Shown: positions 1-9,027, counted from the first letter of the stretch. The stretch is 64,000 nucleotides of DNA from Laspinema sp. D2d (GCF_025370755.1 NZ_JAMXFC010000026.1:1-64000); one strand, 5' to 3'. The notes: a model not told the origin generated them from the sequence alone. Program-made: numbers and translations.

Positions 1-77
1 TCCCAGACCCCTTACCTCTACATCCGCTCACTTTACCCCTCAATACTTGTTAGGGGTTAAAAACATATATCTGTAAG

Positions 78-242
78 AGGGTTAGGGTGGGGTGTCGGCG
101 GTGACGCGCTTGAGCTACGTCACGAAGAAATAGGTTGGACTAACCTCCATCCAGGCGCGATCGCTGCTAAGAGTGGGTGAAGTGGCGATCGCCACTTCAC
201 GGGGACCCTACCCTAACCCTCCCCTTGCCAAGGGGAGGGGAC
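78..242. repeat. Degenerate copy of composite G-rich/C-rich palindromic element
   Basis: A G-rich arm (about 79-94) and a C-rich arm (about 205-242) with the internal CCCCTTGCCAAGGGG palindrome enclose a HIP1-containing core. The core shares the 'GAGTGGGTGAAGTGGCGATCGCC' style sequence with the elements near 57.2 and 62.8 kb. The rest of 1-338 shows no gene. Confidence 0.6.
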
Positions 243-338
243 AAGAAGGACTCCCGGGGTCTGGTTGTTTGCTGGGTGACGGAATCCCTTGAGAATGTCT
301 TGTATGTTAAGACGGTTTATTAAAAAGGAAGGGCAATC

Positions 339-560
339 ATGAACCTAAATCGGGACTTGCAAACGGCAAAACCCCATCAGGTTAATTATCGGGATTGGAC
401 CATTTTGGTTTTTCCCGGAACCGATGGATACCGTCCCTTGTGCCTTGCCTCAGAAACTGAGGTCCTCAGCGATACGAAACCCTATCCCACTCCCGAGGTG
501 GCGATCGCTGCGGGGAAGCGTTTCATCGACCGAGCGATCGGTCATCAAGAGGTGGCATAA
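339..560 (+). CDS. Small conserved-type hypothetical protein (73 aa)
   Basis: This 73-residue protein has no motif that I can assign. It is soluble, with an internal YRDWTILVFPGTDGYRPLCLAS stretch that could be a small beta-rich fold, followed by a helix (PEVAIAAGKRFIDRA). The ATG is preceded by AAGGAAGGGC about 8 bases upstream, an acceptable ribosome binding site. A terminator-like hairpin lies about 140 bp downstream and its G+C and HIP1 content match the neighbours, which supports a real monocistronic gene. I infer a cyanobacterial orphan family; no function can be given. Confidence 0.6.
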   Translation: MNLNRDLQTAKPHQVNYRDWTILVFPGTDGYRPLCLASETEVLSDTKPYPTPEVAIAAGKRFIDRAIGHQEVA

Positions 561-698
561 TTCACCGGATTTTGTCCTTTATACCCCCATCATCACCCGA
601 CTCAGATGGGAAGCGGTCAGGTTTTCCCAACTCAGGATAGGGTCAAATCAATTCAACGTTTTTGAGGAGATTACTCATCATAAATTCTTAAATGATTG

Positions 699-731
699 GG
701 GGCGCAAGTTATGCGCCCTTTCGATTTTTTT
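699..731 (+). terminator. Rho-independent terminator-like hairpin
   Basis: GGGCGCA (700-706) pairs with TGCGCCC (712-718) across a 5-base loop, and a run of seven T residues follows after CTTTCGA. It would end transcription of the small gene at 339-560. The rest of 561-881 holds no gene. Confidence 0.6.
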
Positions 732-881
732 ATGCCTGCGGGGAAGGACTTCAGTGGTTCCTACAAGTTTGATTTTGAATTAACTGTTCATAACTGTGGG
801 ATAATTGTCAGCCAGGGGACTGAACTTTGGAATCGCCGAAATTCAGTGTTCTAACGAGGGGTTATCTTTTTTGGGACAATC

Positions 882-2582
882 ATGCAATATCAACAGTTAC
901 GGCAGCAGCTAAATCAATTAGACGGGAGAAGTTATAAAGCTTATAAAGATATCCAGGGTCGCTACGAATTCCCGGATTTTACCCTGTCTATTGATTATGT
1001 TCAGGGCGATCCATTTGCCTCACCGAGTAAACTTTCAGTGCGAGTGCCTCAATCGGTGGCGGGTTTTCCCGGTGAATTGTATCACTCTCCCAGTCGGAAT
1101 ATTGCCCTAGGAGATTATCTCACGCGGGAGTTTGCTCAGGCGGCAAGGCAGGTTTCGACGCGACGAGGAACGGGGAAAAGTGGTCAAATTGCGATCGCCA
1201 AGGTAACCCAAGAGGTCCTAGAACGCAGTTGTGCTGCCATCAATTCCGATTGGGTAGAAATTCGCTTTACCGTCGGACTTCCGGCCCAAGGACGGCGAAT
1301 TTTAGGTCATCTCGCGGGGGAAATGCTCTGCGATGATATTCCTAAAATTGTAGAAAAAGCGCTGTTTTATCGCAATCTAAATCCGTCAAAAATTCGCACC
1401 CAGGTAGAAACTATTGAAGATGCCGACTGGTTGCGCGATCGCCTCAAAGAACAAAATTTAATCGCCTTTATTGCCAATGGTGCCATTTTACCCCGACGCA
1501 GTGGCGTAGACGATCGCCCATTAACGGCCACAGAAGCAATTCCCTTCGTCTCTCCAGAGTCATTACAGGTGGAATTTGACTGTCCCAATCGCGGCAACCT
1601 TACCGGCATGGGAATTCCCACTGGAATTACCCTCATTGTTGGAGGCGGTTATCATGGCAAATCTACCTTACTTCGGGCGATCGAATTAGGAGTTTATAAT
1701 CATATTCCCGGAGATGGACGAGAATTTGTCGTCACCGATCCAGGGGCGATGAAAATTCGGGCCGAAGATGGTCGCAGCGTCGTCGGGGTTGATATTTCAC
1801 CCTTTATCAATCATTTACCCCAAGGTCGTTCTACCCAACAGTTTTCCACCACCAATGCTAGTGGCAGTACCTCCCAAGCGGCTAATATTATGGAAGCCTT
1901 GGAAGCCGGAACAACGGTGTTATTAGTTGATGAAGATACAGCGGCGACTAATTTCATGATTCGCGATCGCCGGATGCAAGCTTTAATTGCCAAAGAAAAA
2001 GAACCGATTACACCGTTTATTGATAAAATTAAATCCCTGACAACTTTGGGCGTTTCGACCATTTTAGTTATGGGAGGCAGTGGCGATTATTTTGATGTGG
2101 CCGATCGCGCTGTGGCAATGGATAATTTTGTAGCCTACGACGTCACCGATCGCGCCAAGGCAGTTGCGGCAGAATATGCCACGGGTCGGCAATCGGAAGG
2201 GGGACAAGAATTCGGGGCGATCGCAAATCGAATTCCCCTCCCTGATAGTCTCGATCCGAGTTCTGGGAAACGGGATGTGCGTCTGAAGGTGCGAGATGTG
2301 GATGAAGTGCGGTTTGGTGTGGAAGACATTGATTTAACTGCCGTTGAGCAAATTGTGGATCCGGGACAATTACGGGCGATCGCCGCAGCAATGGTGTATG
2401 GGAAGAACCGCTATATGGATGGCAGGCGATCGCTGCGGGAAATTCTTGATCGCGTCATGACGGATATTGATGCACAGGGATTAGATGTGTTAACGCGGTT
2501 TCCGGAAGGGGATTTAGTGCGCTTTCGTCCGCTAGAACTCGCGGCGGCCCTCAATCGCTTGCGGACTTTACAAGTGCGATGA
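882..2582 (+). CDS. ABC-class predicted ATPase (COG3044 / ABC_ATPase family)
   Basis: The 566-residue protein has a P-loop GGGYHGKSTLL at about residues 253-263 and a Walker B-like VLLVDEDTAATNFMIRDRR at about 345-363. Both are characteristic of the soluble 'predicted ATPase of the ABC class' family, whose members hydrolyse ATP but have no transporter partner and no established biological role. Length is normal for the family (about 550-580). The final third (residues about 480-566) is a helical tail ending in a Leu/Arg-rich helix. No membrane segment is visible. It stands alone, with a 300-bp gap before it and a repeat block after it. I am confident of the family, not of the role. Confidence 0.9.
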   Translation: MQYQQLRQQLNQLDGRSYKAYKDIQGRYEFPDFTLSIDYVQGDPFASPSKLSVRVPQSVAGFPGELYHSPSRNIALGDYLTREFAQAARQVSTRRGTGKSGQIAIAKVTQEVLERSCAAINSDWVEIRFTVGLPAQGRRILGHLAGEMLCDDIPKIVEKALFYRNLNPSKIRTQVETIEDADWLRDRLKEQNLIAFIANGAILPRRSGVDDRPLTATEAIPFVSPESLQVEFDCPNRGNLTGMGIPTGITLIVGGGYHGKSTLLRAIELGVYNHIPGDGREFVVTDPGAMKIRAEDGRSVVGVDISPFINHLPQGRSTQQFSTTNASGSTSQAANIMEALEAGTTVLLVDEDTAATNFMIRDRRMQALIAKEKEPITPFIDKIKSLTTLGVSTILVMGGSGDYFDVADRAVAMDNFVAYDVTDRAKAVAAEYATGRQSEGGQEFGAIANRIPLPDSLDPSSGKRDVRLKVRDVDEVRFGVEDIDLTAVEQIVDPGQLRAIAAAMVYGKNRYMDGRRSLREILDRVMTDIDAQGLDVLTRFPEGDLVRFRPLELAAALNRLRTLQVR

Positions 2583-2680
2583 TCTGGGGTGAAATCACGG
2601 GTGGAGTATTGCAGAATCTTTCGAGGATGTCGTTACTACGAACATCGGGAAACGACCTCTAAATTAGACCTCTTGCAAAA

Positions 2681-2812
2681 TAGCGGATTGATCCCCCCAA
2701 CCCCCCTTATTAAGGGGGGCTTTTTAGAATTTTGCCAGAGGTCTATTAGCGGATTGATCCCCCCAACCCCCCTTATTAAGGGAGGCTTTTTAGAATTTTG
2801 CCAGAGGTCTAT
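2681..2812. repeat. Two tandem copies of a 66-bp palindrome-containing repeat
   Basis: Copies at 2681-2746 and 2747-2812 differ at one base. Each holds GATCCCCCCAACCCCCCTT, a short AT spacer, AAGGGGGGC, then TTTTTAGAATTTTGCCAGAGGTCTAT. An ORF runs through the block only because the repeat is free of stops in one frame. Confidence 0.9.
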
Positions 2813-2840
2813 TAATCGACTCCTTCCAGAATTATCTTAA

Positions 2841-2898
2841 GCCCCCCTTTTTTAAGGGGGGTTGGGGGGATCAATCCAGAATTTTGCCAGAAATCTAA
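2841..2898. repeat. Inverted copy of the same repeat family
   Basis: AAGCCCCCCTTTTTTAAGGGGGG followed by TTGGGGGGATCAATCC is the reverse complement of the core of the 2681-2812 units and is again followed by GAATTTTGCCAGA. Together they form a large inverted structure between the ATPase gene and the methyltransferase gene. Confidence 0.85.
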
Positions 2899-2960
2899 TC
2901 TCTTTTTCGAGTGCGTAAAGCCTGCACCATAGCATCTGTACCTCATCAGTTTGGTAACCG

Positions 2961-3707
2961 TTATAAGGGTTTTTGCATCAAATAAAAGACATACCCAAAA
3001 AACTCACTATAGCGATCGCAAATGTCAAGTTCTCGTTCAGTTTCAGTGAGGACTTCGGATAATGCCGGGGTAAGATTGCCTGCCTTGCGTAATTCTTGGA
3101 CGCGATGACTCAGAGGGTTTAAATATTCATCCCACCAGGCCGATCGCGGTAAAATAAAGGTATCCAATACCTCATACCCGGCCTCGGTTGCTATTTTAAT
3201 ATTGTCCTTAATTGTCATCATTTCTGGATATCCCACTTGCCAATATTCCCAAACTTCCCGAGGCGGATTATCCTGAATCCAAGTACATTCACTGACCACC
3301 ACCAGTCCTCCATCCCGCAACAGGGGACGCCACAGGCGCAATCCGTTGCTAAACCCCAGGAGATAGACGGCCCCTTCTGACCAAATCAGGTCAAAACTGC
3401 CCGGAGGGTAATCTAAGGCCCCCATATCGGCTTGACGAATCGTGATGCGATCGCGCAGTCCCACTGCCACCGCAGACCCTTCCAACTGCTTGAGAAAGGG
3501 TTCATGCAAATCCACCGCGATTACCGTCGTATTCAACTCCTGGGCTAAAACCAAACTCTGCCGCCCAGGACCGCATCCCAGGTCCAAAACCTTCGGCGAT
3601 CGCGGCAACGGAGGCAACCGGCGAATCGCCTCCCGGGTCGCCTCATCACTTCCGGGTCCTTCTCTGGGCAGATTGCAATGAACCGTAAACAATGCTTCCA
3701 AATCCAT
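2961..3707 (-). CDS. Class I SAM-dependent methyltransferase
   Basis: The 248-residue protein carries motif I VLDLGCGPGRQSLVLA (about 40-55), motif II-like VIAVDLHEPFLKQLE (about 64-78), and a motif III/IV region with IRQADMGALDYPPGSFDLIWSEGAVYLLGF. These are the hallmarks of the small class I methyltransferases that act on metabolites or polyketide-like substrates. No substrate-specific domain is present. The gene is isolated, on the minus strand between two plus-strand genes. The ATG at 3707 is the first in frame and has an AGAGGAGGG-like sequence just upstream. Substrate unknown. Confidence 0.85.
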   Translation of the reverse strand: MDLEALFTVHCNLPREGPGSDEATREAIRRLPPLPRSPKVLDLGCGPGRQSLVLAQELNTTVIAVDLHEPFLKQLEGSAVAVGLRDRITIRQADMGALDYPPGSFDLIWSEGAVYLLGFSNGLRLWRPLLRDGGLVVVSECTWIQDNPPREVWEYWQVGYPEMMTIKDNIKIATEAGYEVLDTFILPRSAWWDEYLNPLSHRVQELRKAGNLTPALSEVLTETERELDICDRYSEFFGYVFYLMQKPL

Positions 3708-3999
3708 CTCTTACCCTCCTCTACCTGCCTGAAAATCCGTGAAATCCGGGGTTTACCCTCAAAATTATGCAAAAACCGGATAAGATAAATGCAATCCTTT
3801 CATTGATAAACCATTCTGGTAATCAAAGATACGAATTGTCATCCAGATTACAAATAGCCTAAACTAGAAATAACCGAGCGGTCTGGAATTCCAGGACCCC
3901 AATCTTATTTTGATATTATTGATACATTTTAACGCAATAAACCTACATCAATCGGACCGATTCACAGCAACTAAAGTCAGGGATTAGAGTTGAGTCAAT

Positions 4000-4800
4000 A
4001 TGGTAGTACAATCTTCAAACTCAAGCGGGCCCAAGCCAAAAACATTAGGGAAAGTTTATTTAGTTGGGGCAGGACCGGGAGACCCGGGTTTGCTCACGAT
4101 TAAGGGCAAAACCCTCTTAGAATGTGCCGATGTGGTGATTTATGATGCGTTAGTCAGTCCACAAATTCTTGCCCTGATTAATCCTCATGCTGAACAAATT
4201 AATGCCGGAAAACGCCGGGGACGGCATTCGTTGAAGCAGGATGAAACGACTCAAATTTTAATCGAACAGGCGCAGATTCATGCTGTTGTTGTGCGCTTAA
4301 AAGGCGGCGATCCCTTTGTCTTCGGACGCGGTGGGGAAGAGATGGAGGATTTAATTGCGGCTGGGGTGGCGGTGGAGGTGGTCCCTGGAGTGACTTCGGG
4401 AATTGCGGCCCCTGCTTATGCGGGAATTCCCCTGACTCATCGGGGATATAGTTCGTCGGTGACGTTTGTCACGGGACATGAGACGGTGGGGAAATATCGA
4501 CCCCAGGTGAATTGGCAGGCGATCGCCCAAGGTTCAGAAACCATCGCCGTCTATATGGGCGTGCATAATTTACCCTATATTACTCGGGAACTGCTGAATG
4601 CCGGGTTGAGTGCAGACACCCCGATCGCCTTAATTCGTTGGGGGACTCGCCCGGATCAAGAAGAACTGATTGGTACTTTAGAAACGATTGTTCAACGGGT
4701 TGAAGAAAGTGGATTTGAAGCCCCGGCGATCGCGGTGATTGGTCAAGTGGTCAATTTACATTCTATTTTGTCCAGCAGTCGTCCCGCTGTTTTTGGGTAA
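4000..4800 (+). CDS. cobA: Uroporphyrinogen-III C-methyltransferase (SUMT)
   Basis: This 266-residue enzyme uses S-adenosylmethionine to methylate uroporphyrinogen III at C-2 and C-7, giving precorrin-2, the branch point to siroheme and cobalamin. The N-terminal GAGPGDPGLLTIKGK motif, VIYDALVS, GKRRGRHS, VVRLKGGDPFVFGRGGEE and VVPGVTSGIAAPAYAGIPLTHR are all typical of stand-alone SUMT. It lacks the CysG siroheme synthase or HemD fusions seen elsewhere, and its length is normal. Siroheme made through it is the cofactor of the NirA encoded at 30.8 kb, a plausible functional link. It converges on the kinase gene downstream. Confidence 0.95.
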   Translation: MVVQSSNSSGPKPKTLGKVYLVGAGPGDPGLLTIKGKTLLECADVVIYDALVSPQILALINPHAEQINAGKRRGRHSLKQDETTQILIEQAQIHAVVVRLKGGDPFVFGRGGEEMEDLIAAGVAVEVVPGVTSGIAAPAYAGIPLTHRGYSSSVTFVTGHETVGKYRPQVNWQAIAQGSETIAVYMGVHNLPYITRELLNAGLSADTPIALIRWGTRPDQEELIGTLETIVQRVEESGFEAPAIAVIGQVVNLHSILSSSRPAVFG

Positions 4801-4855
4801 AAAAATGCCTAAACACATGATATCGGCTTTGCCCTTTCCTCGGTTATTTTGAGGG

Positions 4856-5881
4856 TTAATTTCCGATTCTTAAAGGTAAGGAGTTGCTATCGACCCATTC
4901 CGGCAGTTCTTGCAACTCCAACTCCATCCAAAAGATGCTTCCTTCGCCAATGCGACTGATGACATGGAGTTCTCCTCCCATCATTTCCACTAATTTTTTA
5001 CTAATAGCCAGTCCCAGTCCGGTCCCTTCTGCCATCCGGCTTTTATCTCCCACTTGATGGAAGGGCAGAAAAATTTCGTTGAGCATTTCTTCGGGAATAC
5101 CGATGCCCGTATCTTGAATTTCAAAGCGAATTTTGGGGGGGGTCAGCGGTCCGCTATTCTCGGATTCTGTGTTGAGTTCCTCCGTTGTCCCGTTGGCACT
5201 GGGGAGGGCGTGACAACCGGGGGGGCGATCGCGATTATACCACTGTCCATTAACTGCATAGCCTACTTTAAAGGCCACAAAACCGGAATCGGTAAACTTA
5301 ATGGCATTGCCCAATAAATTAATTAGAATTTGACGTAATCGTTTCTGATCGGTGTAAATTCCACTGGGTAAAGGGGTAACCCGCTCATAATTAAACTCGA
5401 TTCCCTTTTGCTTGGAACGCATATCAAATAAATCACAAATTCCCTTAATAAATTGAGGAAAATGAAATTCCTGGGCATCGATTTCTAATCGGCACGCTTC
5501 TATTTTAGCAATATCCAGAATATCGGCAATTAAAGTTAAGAGATGTTCGCCGCACTGATAAATTTTAGTGAGGTCGAGTCGTTGTTGTTCCGTGAGGTCT
5601 TCTTCTTCTTCCAACATCAATTGGGCATACCCTAAAATCCCATTTAATGGGGTTCGCAGTTCGTGGCTCATATTGGCTAAAAACTCGCTTTTAGCACGGC
5701 TTGCCACTTCTGCCACCTCTTTAGCTTTTAACAGTTCGGCTTCGATATTATCGCAATGTTCTGTGGTATTCTCCAGTAGGATTTCCAAGTCATTTTTTTC
5801 CTGCTTGAGCATTTCCACATCCCGGCGCAGGGTCTGGACCTCCAAAAGGAGTTGTTCTCTTGTTACTGTCTCTTCCCACAT
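4856..5881 (-). CDS. Cytoplasmic sensor histidine kinase (HisKA-HATPase)
   Basis: The open frame extends to a TTG at 5962, but the ATG at 5881 has a GGAAGAG ribosome binding site nine bases upstream and is preferred (341 residues). From that start, an N-terminal coiled coil (residues about 5-65) leads into the H-box [16 protein letters not shown] with the phospho-acceptor His at about residue 73. Then come the N-box ([13 protein letters not shown]), G1 ([14 protein letters not shown]) and G2 ([21 protein letters not shown]). There is no membrane segment, PAS, GAF or receiver domain, so input probably comes through the coiled coil or a partner. A 63-residue insert rich in Pro, Asn and Glu interrupts the ATPase domain before G1. 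It sits downstream of the STAS and GHKL genes on the same strand. Confidence 0.93.
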   Translation of the reverse strand: MWEETVTREQLLLEVQTLRRDVEMLKQEKNDLEILLENTTEHCDNIEAELLKAKEVAEVASRAKSEFLANMSHELRTPLNGILGYAQLMLEEEEDLTEQQRLDLTKIYQCGEHLLTLIADILDIAKIEACRLEIDAQEFHFPQFIKGICDLFDMRSKQKGIEFNYERVTPLPSGIYTDQKRLRQILINLLGNAIKFTDSGFVAFKVGYAVNGQWYNRDRPPGCHALPSANGTTEELNTESENSGPLTPPKIRFEIQDTGIGIPEEMLNEIFLPFHQVGDKSRMAEGTGLGLAISKKLVEMMGGELHVISRIGEGSIFWMELELQELPEWVDSNSLPLRIGN

Positions 5882-6164
5882 AGACTTAATCTCTTCCTTT
5901 GGCGATCGCGTGACGTTTGTCGCATTTACCCCGTTGTACTCGCCTTGTTCAAGCCTTATCAAAGTTCTAGCAGTAAAGCTCCGGTTGAGGGCCGCTTTAA
6001 CCTAGTTTTGCAGACTTGAAAGAGGACTAGGGATTCAACTGAAGGCAATCAGCCGGTTTTGTTTTGACCCTTGAGCTACTCGGGTTAGAGCAGTCTCCGG
6101 TCGTCTACGGGATGACGACCTGTGTTAGGCCCCTGACCACGACCCCCTCCTCTTGAGTCTCTTC

Positions 6165-6512
6165 TTATTCCCATTCCAGTTCTAAAGACGGCATCAGGCG
6201 TTGTAAGTTCTTCAATGATTTTCCCTGCCATAACAGGTTTTTAGAACCTTTGACAATTAGATTGACATTCTTTTTTTGCCGGACCTTAATCACAAACTTG
6301 GAAAGCACGTTGATCCCCGAGCTATTTAAAAATTCCAGGCCCTTGAGATTAAGAATCATCGTTTCCGGTTCTTGGTCGATCGCACTTTCGAGAAGTTGAA
6401 TAATGGGGTCATATTCATCCATACCATTTAAACGGAGGGAACCCTGGCAGTTTAGTGTTGAGGTTTCATTCTCATACCACAGGCGATAATCATCAGTCTT
6501 AATTTCCATCAT
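6165..6512 (-). CDS. STAS-like regulator (slr1659-type)
   Basis: This 115-residue protein resembles an anti-sigma-factor antagonist. Beta strands lead to MILNLKGLEFLNSSGINVLSKFV, the region around the conserved Ser-Ser-Gly where SpoIIAA-type proteins are phosphorylated. Family knowledge: the cyanobacterial slr1658/slr1659 pairs are a GHKL-ATPase switch kinase next to a STAS-like partner. The ATPase gene lies 363 bp upstream on the same strand, matching that arrangement. The C-terminus diverges from standard STAS domains. Its target is unknown; a partner-switching role with the nearby kinases is an inference. Confidence 0.8.
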   Translation of the reverse strand: MMEIKTDDYRLWYENETSTLNCQGSLRLNGMDEYDPIIQLLESAIDQEPETMILNLKGLEFLNSSGINVLSKFVIKVRQKKNVNLIVKGSKNLLWQGKSLKNLQRLMPSLELEWE

Positions 6513-6875
6513 CAGTAGTCAGTCGTTAATAAGGGATCTCAGGTTAAGGGTATAAGGAGCAGGAAGGTCAGCTTGCCGATCCTAACCGGAGTTTACCCAG
6601 ATTGGATTACCTCCTCTCTCGTTTTTCTCCGGTGGTAGTCGATGCACTCACCGACGCTGACGGATGCTTGCAGAATCACTCCCTAATTCATGGTACGGGA
6701 CAATGCCAGAATAGCGTTCAGTAGAATTACCCCTTGAGTTTATTGGCAACGAACGCTCCCTGAGCGTGCAGTGAGCGCTGCTGAATCACTGACGCCTTGC
6801 TCGCGACGAGCAATTGTCCCACCGGCCCAATTAGAGAATCGGATAGGGGTCGGATTATCTGGATATTTAATGAGT
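6513..6875. other. Intergenic region without a gene
   Basis: About 360 bp separate the STAS gene from the ATPase gene. It contains imperfect inverted repeats (CGCTCCCTGAGCGTGCAGTGAGCG near 6754-6777) but no convincing ORF or RNA. Confidence 0.5.
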
Positions 6876-7457
6876 TTATAATAAGAGCTGTACCATTGTG
6901 GTTATGGCGATCGCTTTTTGCTCCCCGTCCATATCCTGAAATTTCCATCCGATCTGAGCGCCATAGTCGTTAATCATGGTCAAGAAACCCAGTCCCGATG
7001 TGCTGCCGCCACCCTCTAGGGCATTTTTTTCCAGTTGCTTAATGTAGAGTTCGAGAGGGTCCTCAGTGCTTAACAGCTTTAAAAATGTCTGAAAATCTGC
7101 CACTTTATCCCGGCAAATACTATTAGTGGTAACAAAAATAATTCTTTCAGAATTTAAGTGAAGTTGAATACTAATCGGATATCCCTGAGTCTCAACGCTA
7201 AACTTCATAGCATTTTCTAAAAGTTCATTGGCAATATAGCTGACTGCACATTGAATTTCCGCTTTTTTATCCCGGTGAGAAATGGTTTCATCACTACTTG
7301 GGAAAAATGTGGTTAAATAATCTGCCAGAAAATCCGCTGATAATCCATTATTTCGCCATCGCTGCTTGAGGGGAATTGAAGCCGGAGAAAATCCCAGAAT
7401 CAAATATTCCGTTCCCGAAGGCAAATCCTCAATGAAGTCTCCAAATATCTCAGTCAT
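6876..7457 (-). CDS. GHKL-type ATP-binding regulator (slr1658-type switch kinase)
   Basis: The 193-residue protein has an N-box YIANELLENAMKFS (about 73-86) and a glycine-rich box LEGGGSTSGLGFLTMINDYGAQIG (about 147-170), the ATP-binding elements of SpoIIAB/RsbW-like histidine-kinase-fold proteins. There is no H-box, so it is not a two-component kinase. In known slr1658-type pairs it partners the STAS protein found downstream. It probably phosphorylates or sequesters that partner; this is inferred from the family. The ATG at 7457 is the first in frame. Confidence 0.82.
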   Translation of the reverse strand: MTEIFGDFIEDLPSGTEYLILGFSPASIPLKQRWRNNGLSADFLADYLTTFFPSSDETISHRDKKAEIQCAVSYIANELLENAMKFSVETQGYPISIQLHLNSERIIFVTTNSICRDKVADFQTFLKLLSTEDPLELYIKQLEKNALEGGGSTSGLGFLTMINDYGAQIGWKFQDMDGEQKAIAITTMVQLLL

Positions 7458-7591
7458 AAGGGGGTTTTAGGGGCTAGATCAGTAATTCACGATTAGTAAT
7501 GGGGTTACAGTAAAACACAACAATAGATCAGGGAGATTCTTCAGCGGATCTACTCGGAAAACGGATCACCTTACTGATGGATGGAGAAATG

Positions 7592-7692
7592 TTGATATCG
7601 ACAATCGGGGCGATCGCATTCTAAACAGGACCTGTTTAGTCTTGCACCATTACTCTACCCCCCCTCAGAATCGCCCCGATTGTCGATATCAA
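7592..7692. repeat. 23-bp perfect inverted repeat with a nested 19-nt palindrome
   Basis: The arms lie at 7592-7614 and 7670-7692 and are exact reverse complements. The left arm begins TTGATATCGACAATCGGGGC. Between them CTAAACAGGACCTGTTTAG (7621-7639) is itself a perfect palindrome around one base. The 500-bp gap between the ATPase and DAHP synthase genes holds nothing else I can name. Confidence 0.9.
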
Positions 7693-7911
7693 ATGAGTGA
7701 AGTGTTGCCGTTGGACTATTCCTCCATCCCGGGATTATCAGGTGGAGATTTTCCGGCGGTTGGGATACCCGTCGCGATCGCTCACTCATCAGGCGCATCA
7801 ACCTTTTGGGTGAAAACACCCTAGCTTTGTGACTTACCCAGATCCTTTTATTGTATCCACAACTCATCCGACGCGACAAGCTACCTACCTGAGAAGAATT
7901 TTCAAAAGTAA

Positions 7912-7954
7912 GAGACTCGGATTTCCCAGGGAACGCTCAATAGATCCGAGTCTC
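7912..7954 (-). terminator. Hairpin downstream of the DAHP synthase gene
   Basis: GAGACTCGGAT (7912-7922) pairs with ATCCGAGTCTC (7944-7954), an 11-bp stem with a 21-base loop just after the stop codon. On the minus strand it is followed by a short T-rich tract (TTACTTTTG), so it may terminate or stabilise the mRNA. Confidence 0.55.
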
Positions 7955-7963
7955 CCACTCCGG

Positions 7964-8821
7964 TTACGCTGCGGATAATTCACGCACCGCTTCCACCCCA
8001 CGCACCCGACGCCCGACTGCTGCTGCCACCGGACCCAAACTCTGCACCAACTCTACCATTTCGGGAAGAGAAAGCGCCTGCCTCGCATCAGATACCGACT
8101 GTTCCGGTTCCGGGTGACACTCAATAATCAACCCATCGGCACCCGCTGCCACTGCCGCCCTTGCCAATCCTGCTACTAATTCGCGCTTCCCTGCGGCATG
8201 AGACGGGTCCACCATTACCGGCAAATGGGTAATCTGTTTCAGGGCCACCACTGCCCCCAAATCCAGAATATTCCGGGTGAAGGAATCGAAACTGCGGATC
8301 CCCCGTTCACAAAGAATCACATCGGGATTCCCATGACTGAGGATATATTCGGCAGCAAATACAAATTCCTCCAGAGTCGCTGCCAGTCCCCGCTTTAACA
8401 ACACAGGTTTACCCGCTTCCCCTAATGCTTTGAGCAAGTCGAAATTTTGCATATTCCGACTACCCACTTGTAACAGATCCGCGTGAGCAACAATACTTTC
8501 AATTTGGTGAACCGACATCACCTCCGTCACCACCGGAATCCCATAGCGCTGACGCACTGCCGATAAAATAGTTAACCCCGCATCTCCCATGCCTTGAAAC
8601 GCGTAAGGGGAGGTGCGGGGTTTGAAAACGCCACCGCGTAACAGTTGTACAGGGGCATGGGCGAGGTGACGGGCGACGGTTTCCATTTGTTCGAGACTCT
8701 CCACGGCACAGGGACCGCCAATAATTAATAAGTCTTGGCCCCCGATAGTGGTGCGATCGCCGATAGAAATGGCGGTTTGGTGCGTGGGATGAGATTTGCT
8801 GACGAGTTTGGCATTTTTCAT
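7964..8821 (-). CDS. aroF: 3-deoxy-7-phosphoheptulonate (DAHP) synthase, type I-beta
   Basis: The enzyme condenses phosphoenolpyruvate and erythrose 4-phosphate, the first step of the shikimate pathway. Motifs GGPCAVES, LRGGVFKPRTSPYAFQGMG, QVGSRNMQNFDLL, LCERGIRSFD, DPSHAAGKRE and IIECHPEPEQSVSDARQAL identify the beta (KDO8P synthase-like) type. The frame is open to a TTG at 8842, but the ATG at 8821 has AGGAG seven bases upstream and gives 285 residues. There is no fused chorismate mutase or N-terminal ACT/ferredoxin-like domain for feedback control. That fits the unusual leader upstream, in which two aromatic-codon attenuators could supply the regulation. Confidence 0.95.
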   Translation of the reverse strand: MKNAKLVSKSHPTHQTAISIGDRTTIGGQDLLIIGGPCAVESLEQMETVARHLAHAPVQLLRGGVFKPRTSPYAFQGMGDAGLTILSAVRQRYGIPVVTEVMSVHQIESIVAHADLLQVGSRNMQNFDLLKALGEAGKPVLLKRGLAATLEEFVFAAEYILSHGNPDVILCERGIRSFDSFTRNILDLGAVVALKQITHLPVMVDPSHAAGKRELVAGLARAAVAAGADGLIIECHPEPEQSVSDARQALSLPEMVELVQSLGPVAAAVGRRVRGVEAVRELSAA

Positions 8822-8860
8822 GGAATTTCTCCTAATGTACAAATAATCAAAATGGCCGAT

Positions 8861-8893
8861 AAAAAAGCCCGGAACCTGTTTAAAGTTCCGGGC
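8861..8893 (-). terminator. Attenuator 2 terminator hairpin before aroF
   Basis: Read on the minus strand, GCCCGGAAC (8893-8885) and GTTCCGGGC (8875-8867) form a 9-bp stem, followed by six U residues (8866-8861). The 5' arm can instead pair with GTTCTGGG at 8931-8924, which lies in the last codons of leader peptide 2. Terminator and antiterminator are therefore mutually exclusive. Confidence 0.85.
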
Positions 8894-8920
8894 GGAGGCG
8901 ATTTGGCATCATGACAAAAC

Positions 8921-8986
8921 CTACCCAGAACTCTTTCTGAGCCAAAAATAAAAGCCAAAAAACCAGTTATTGAGATGGGATGTCAT
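8921..8986 (-). CDS. Leader peptide 2, aromatic-rich (21 aa)
   Basis: ATG at 8986 opens a 21-codon frame ending TAG at 8923-8921. Its centre reads NWFFGFYFW: seven aromatic residues among nine codons (two Trp, four Phe, one Tyr). AAAGGA lies upstream, though at a long spacing. The last codons (Ser-Ser-Gly-stop) form the 5' arm of the putative antiterminator for the hairpin at 8867-8893. This is the layout of a classical peptide-leader attenuator. Translation itself is inferred. Confidence 0.75.
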   Translation of the reverse strand: MTSHLNNWFFGFYFWLRKSSG

Positions 8987-9027
8987 GGCGATCGCCTTTT
9001 TCCTTTGCGAGATAGTGCTTCAAACCA

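Noticed and set aside
424-783. 119-residue ORF overlapping the small gene at 339
   Set aside because: It shares the first part with 339-560 in another frame and runs through a terminator hairpin.
2589-2840. 83-residue plus-strand ORF with internal repeat GLIPPTPLIKGGFLEFCQRS
   Set aside because: It is a read-through of the tandem 66-bp intergenic repeats, not a coding gene.
6727-6948. 73-residue minus-strand ORF
   Set aside because: It overlaps the end of the switch-kinase gene out of frame and has no supporting motif or ribosome binding site.
7642-7879. Two short overlapping ORFs on opposite strands
   Set aside because: They start inside the nested palindrome region and lack ribosome binding sites and homologous features.
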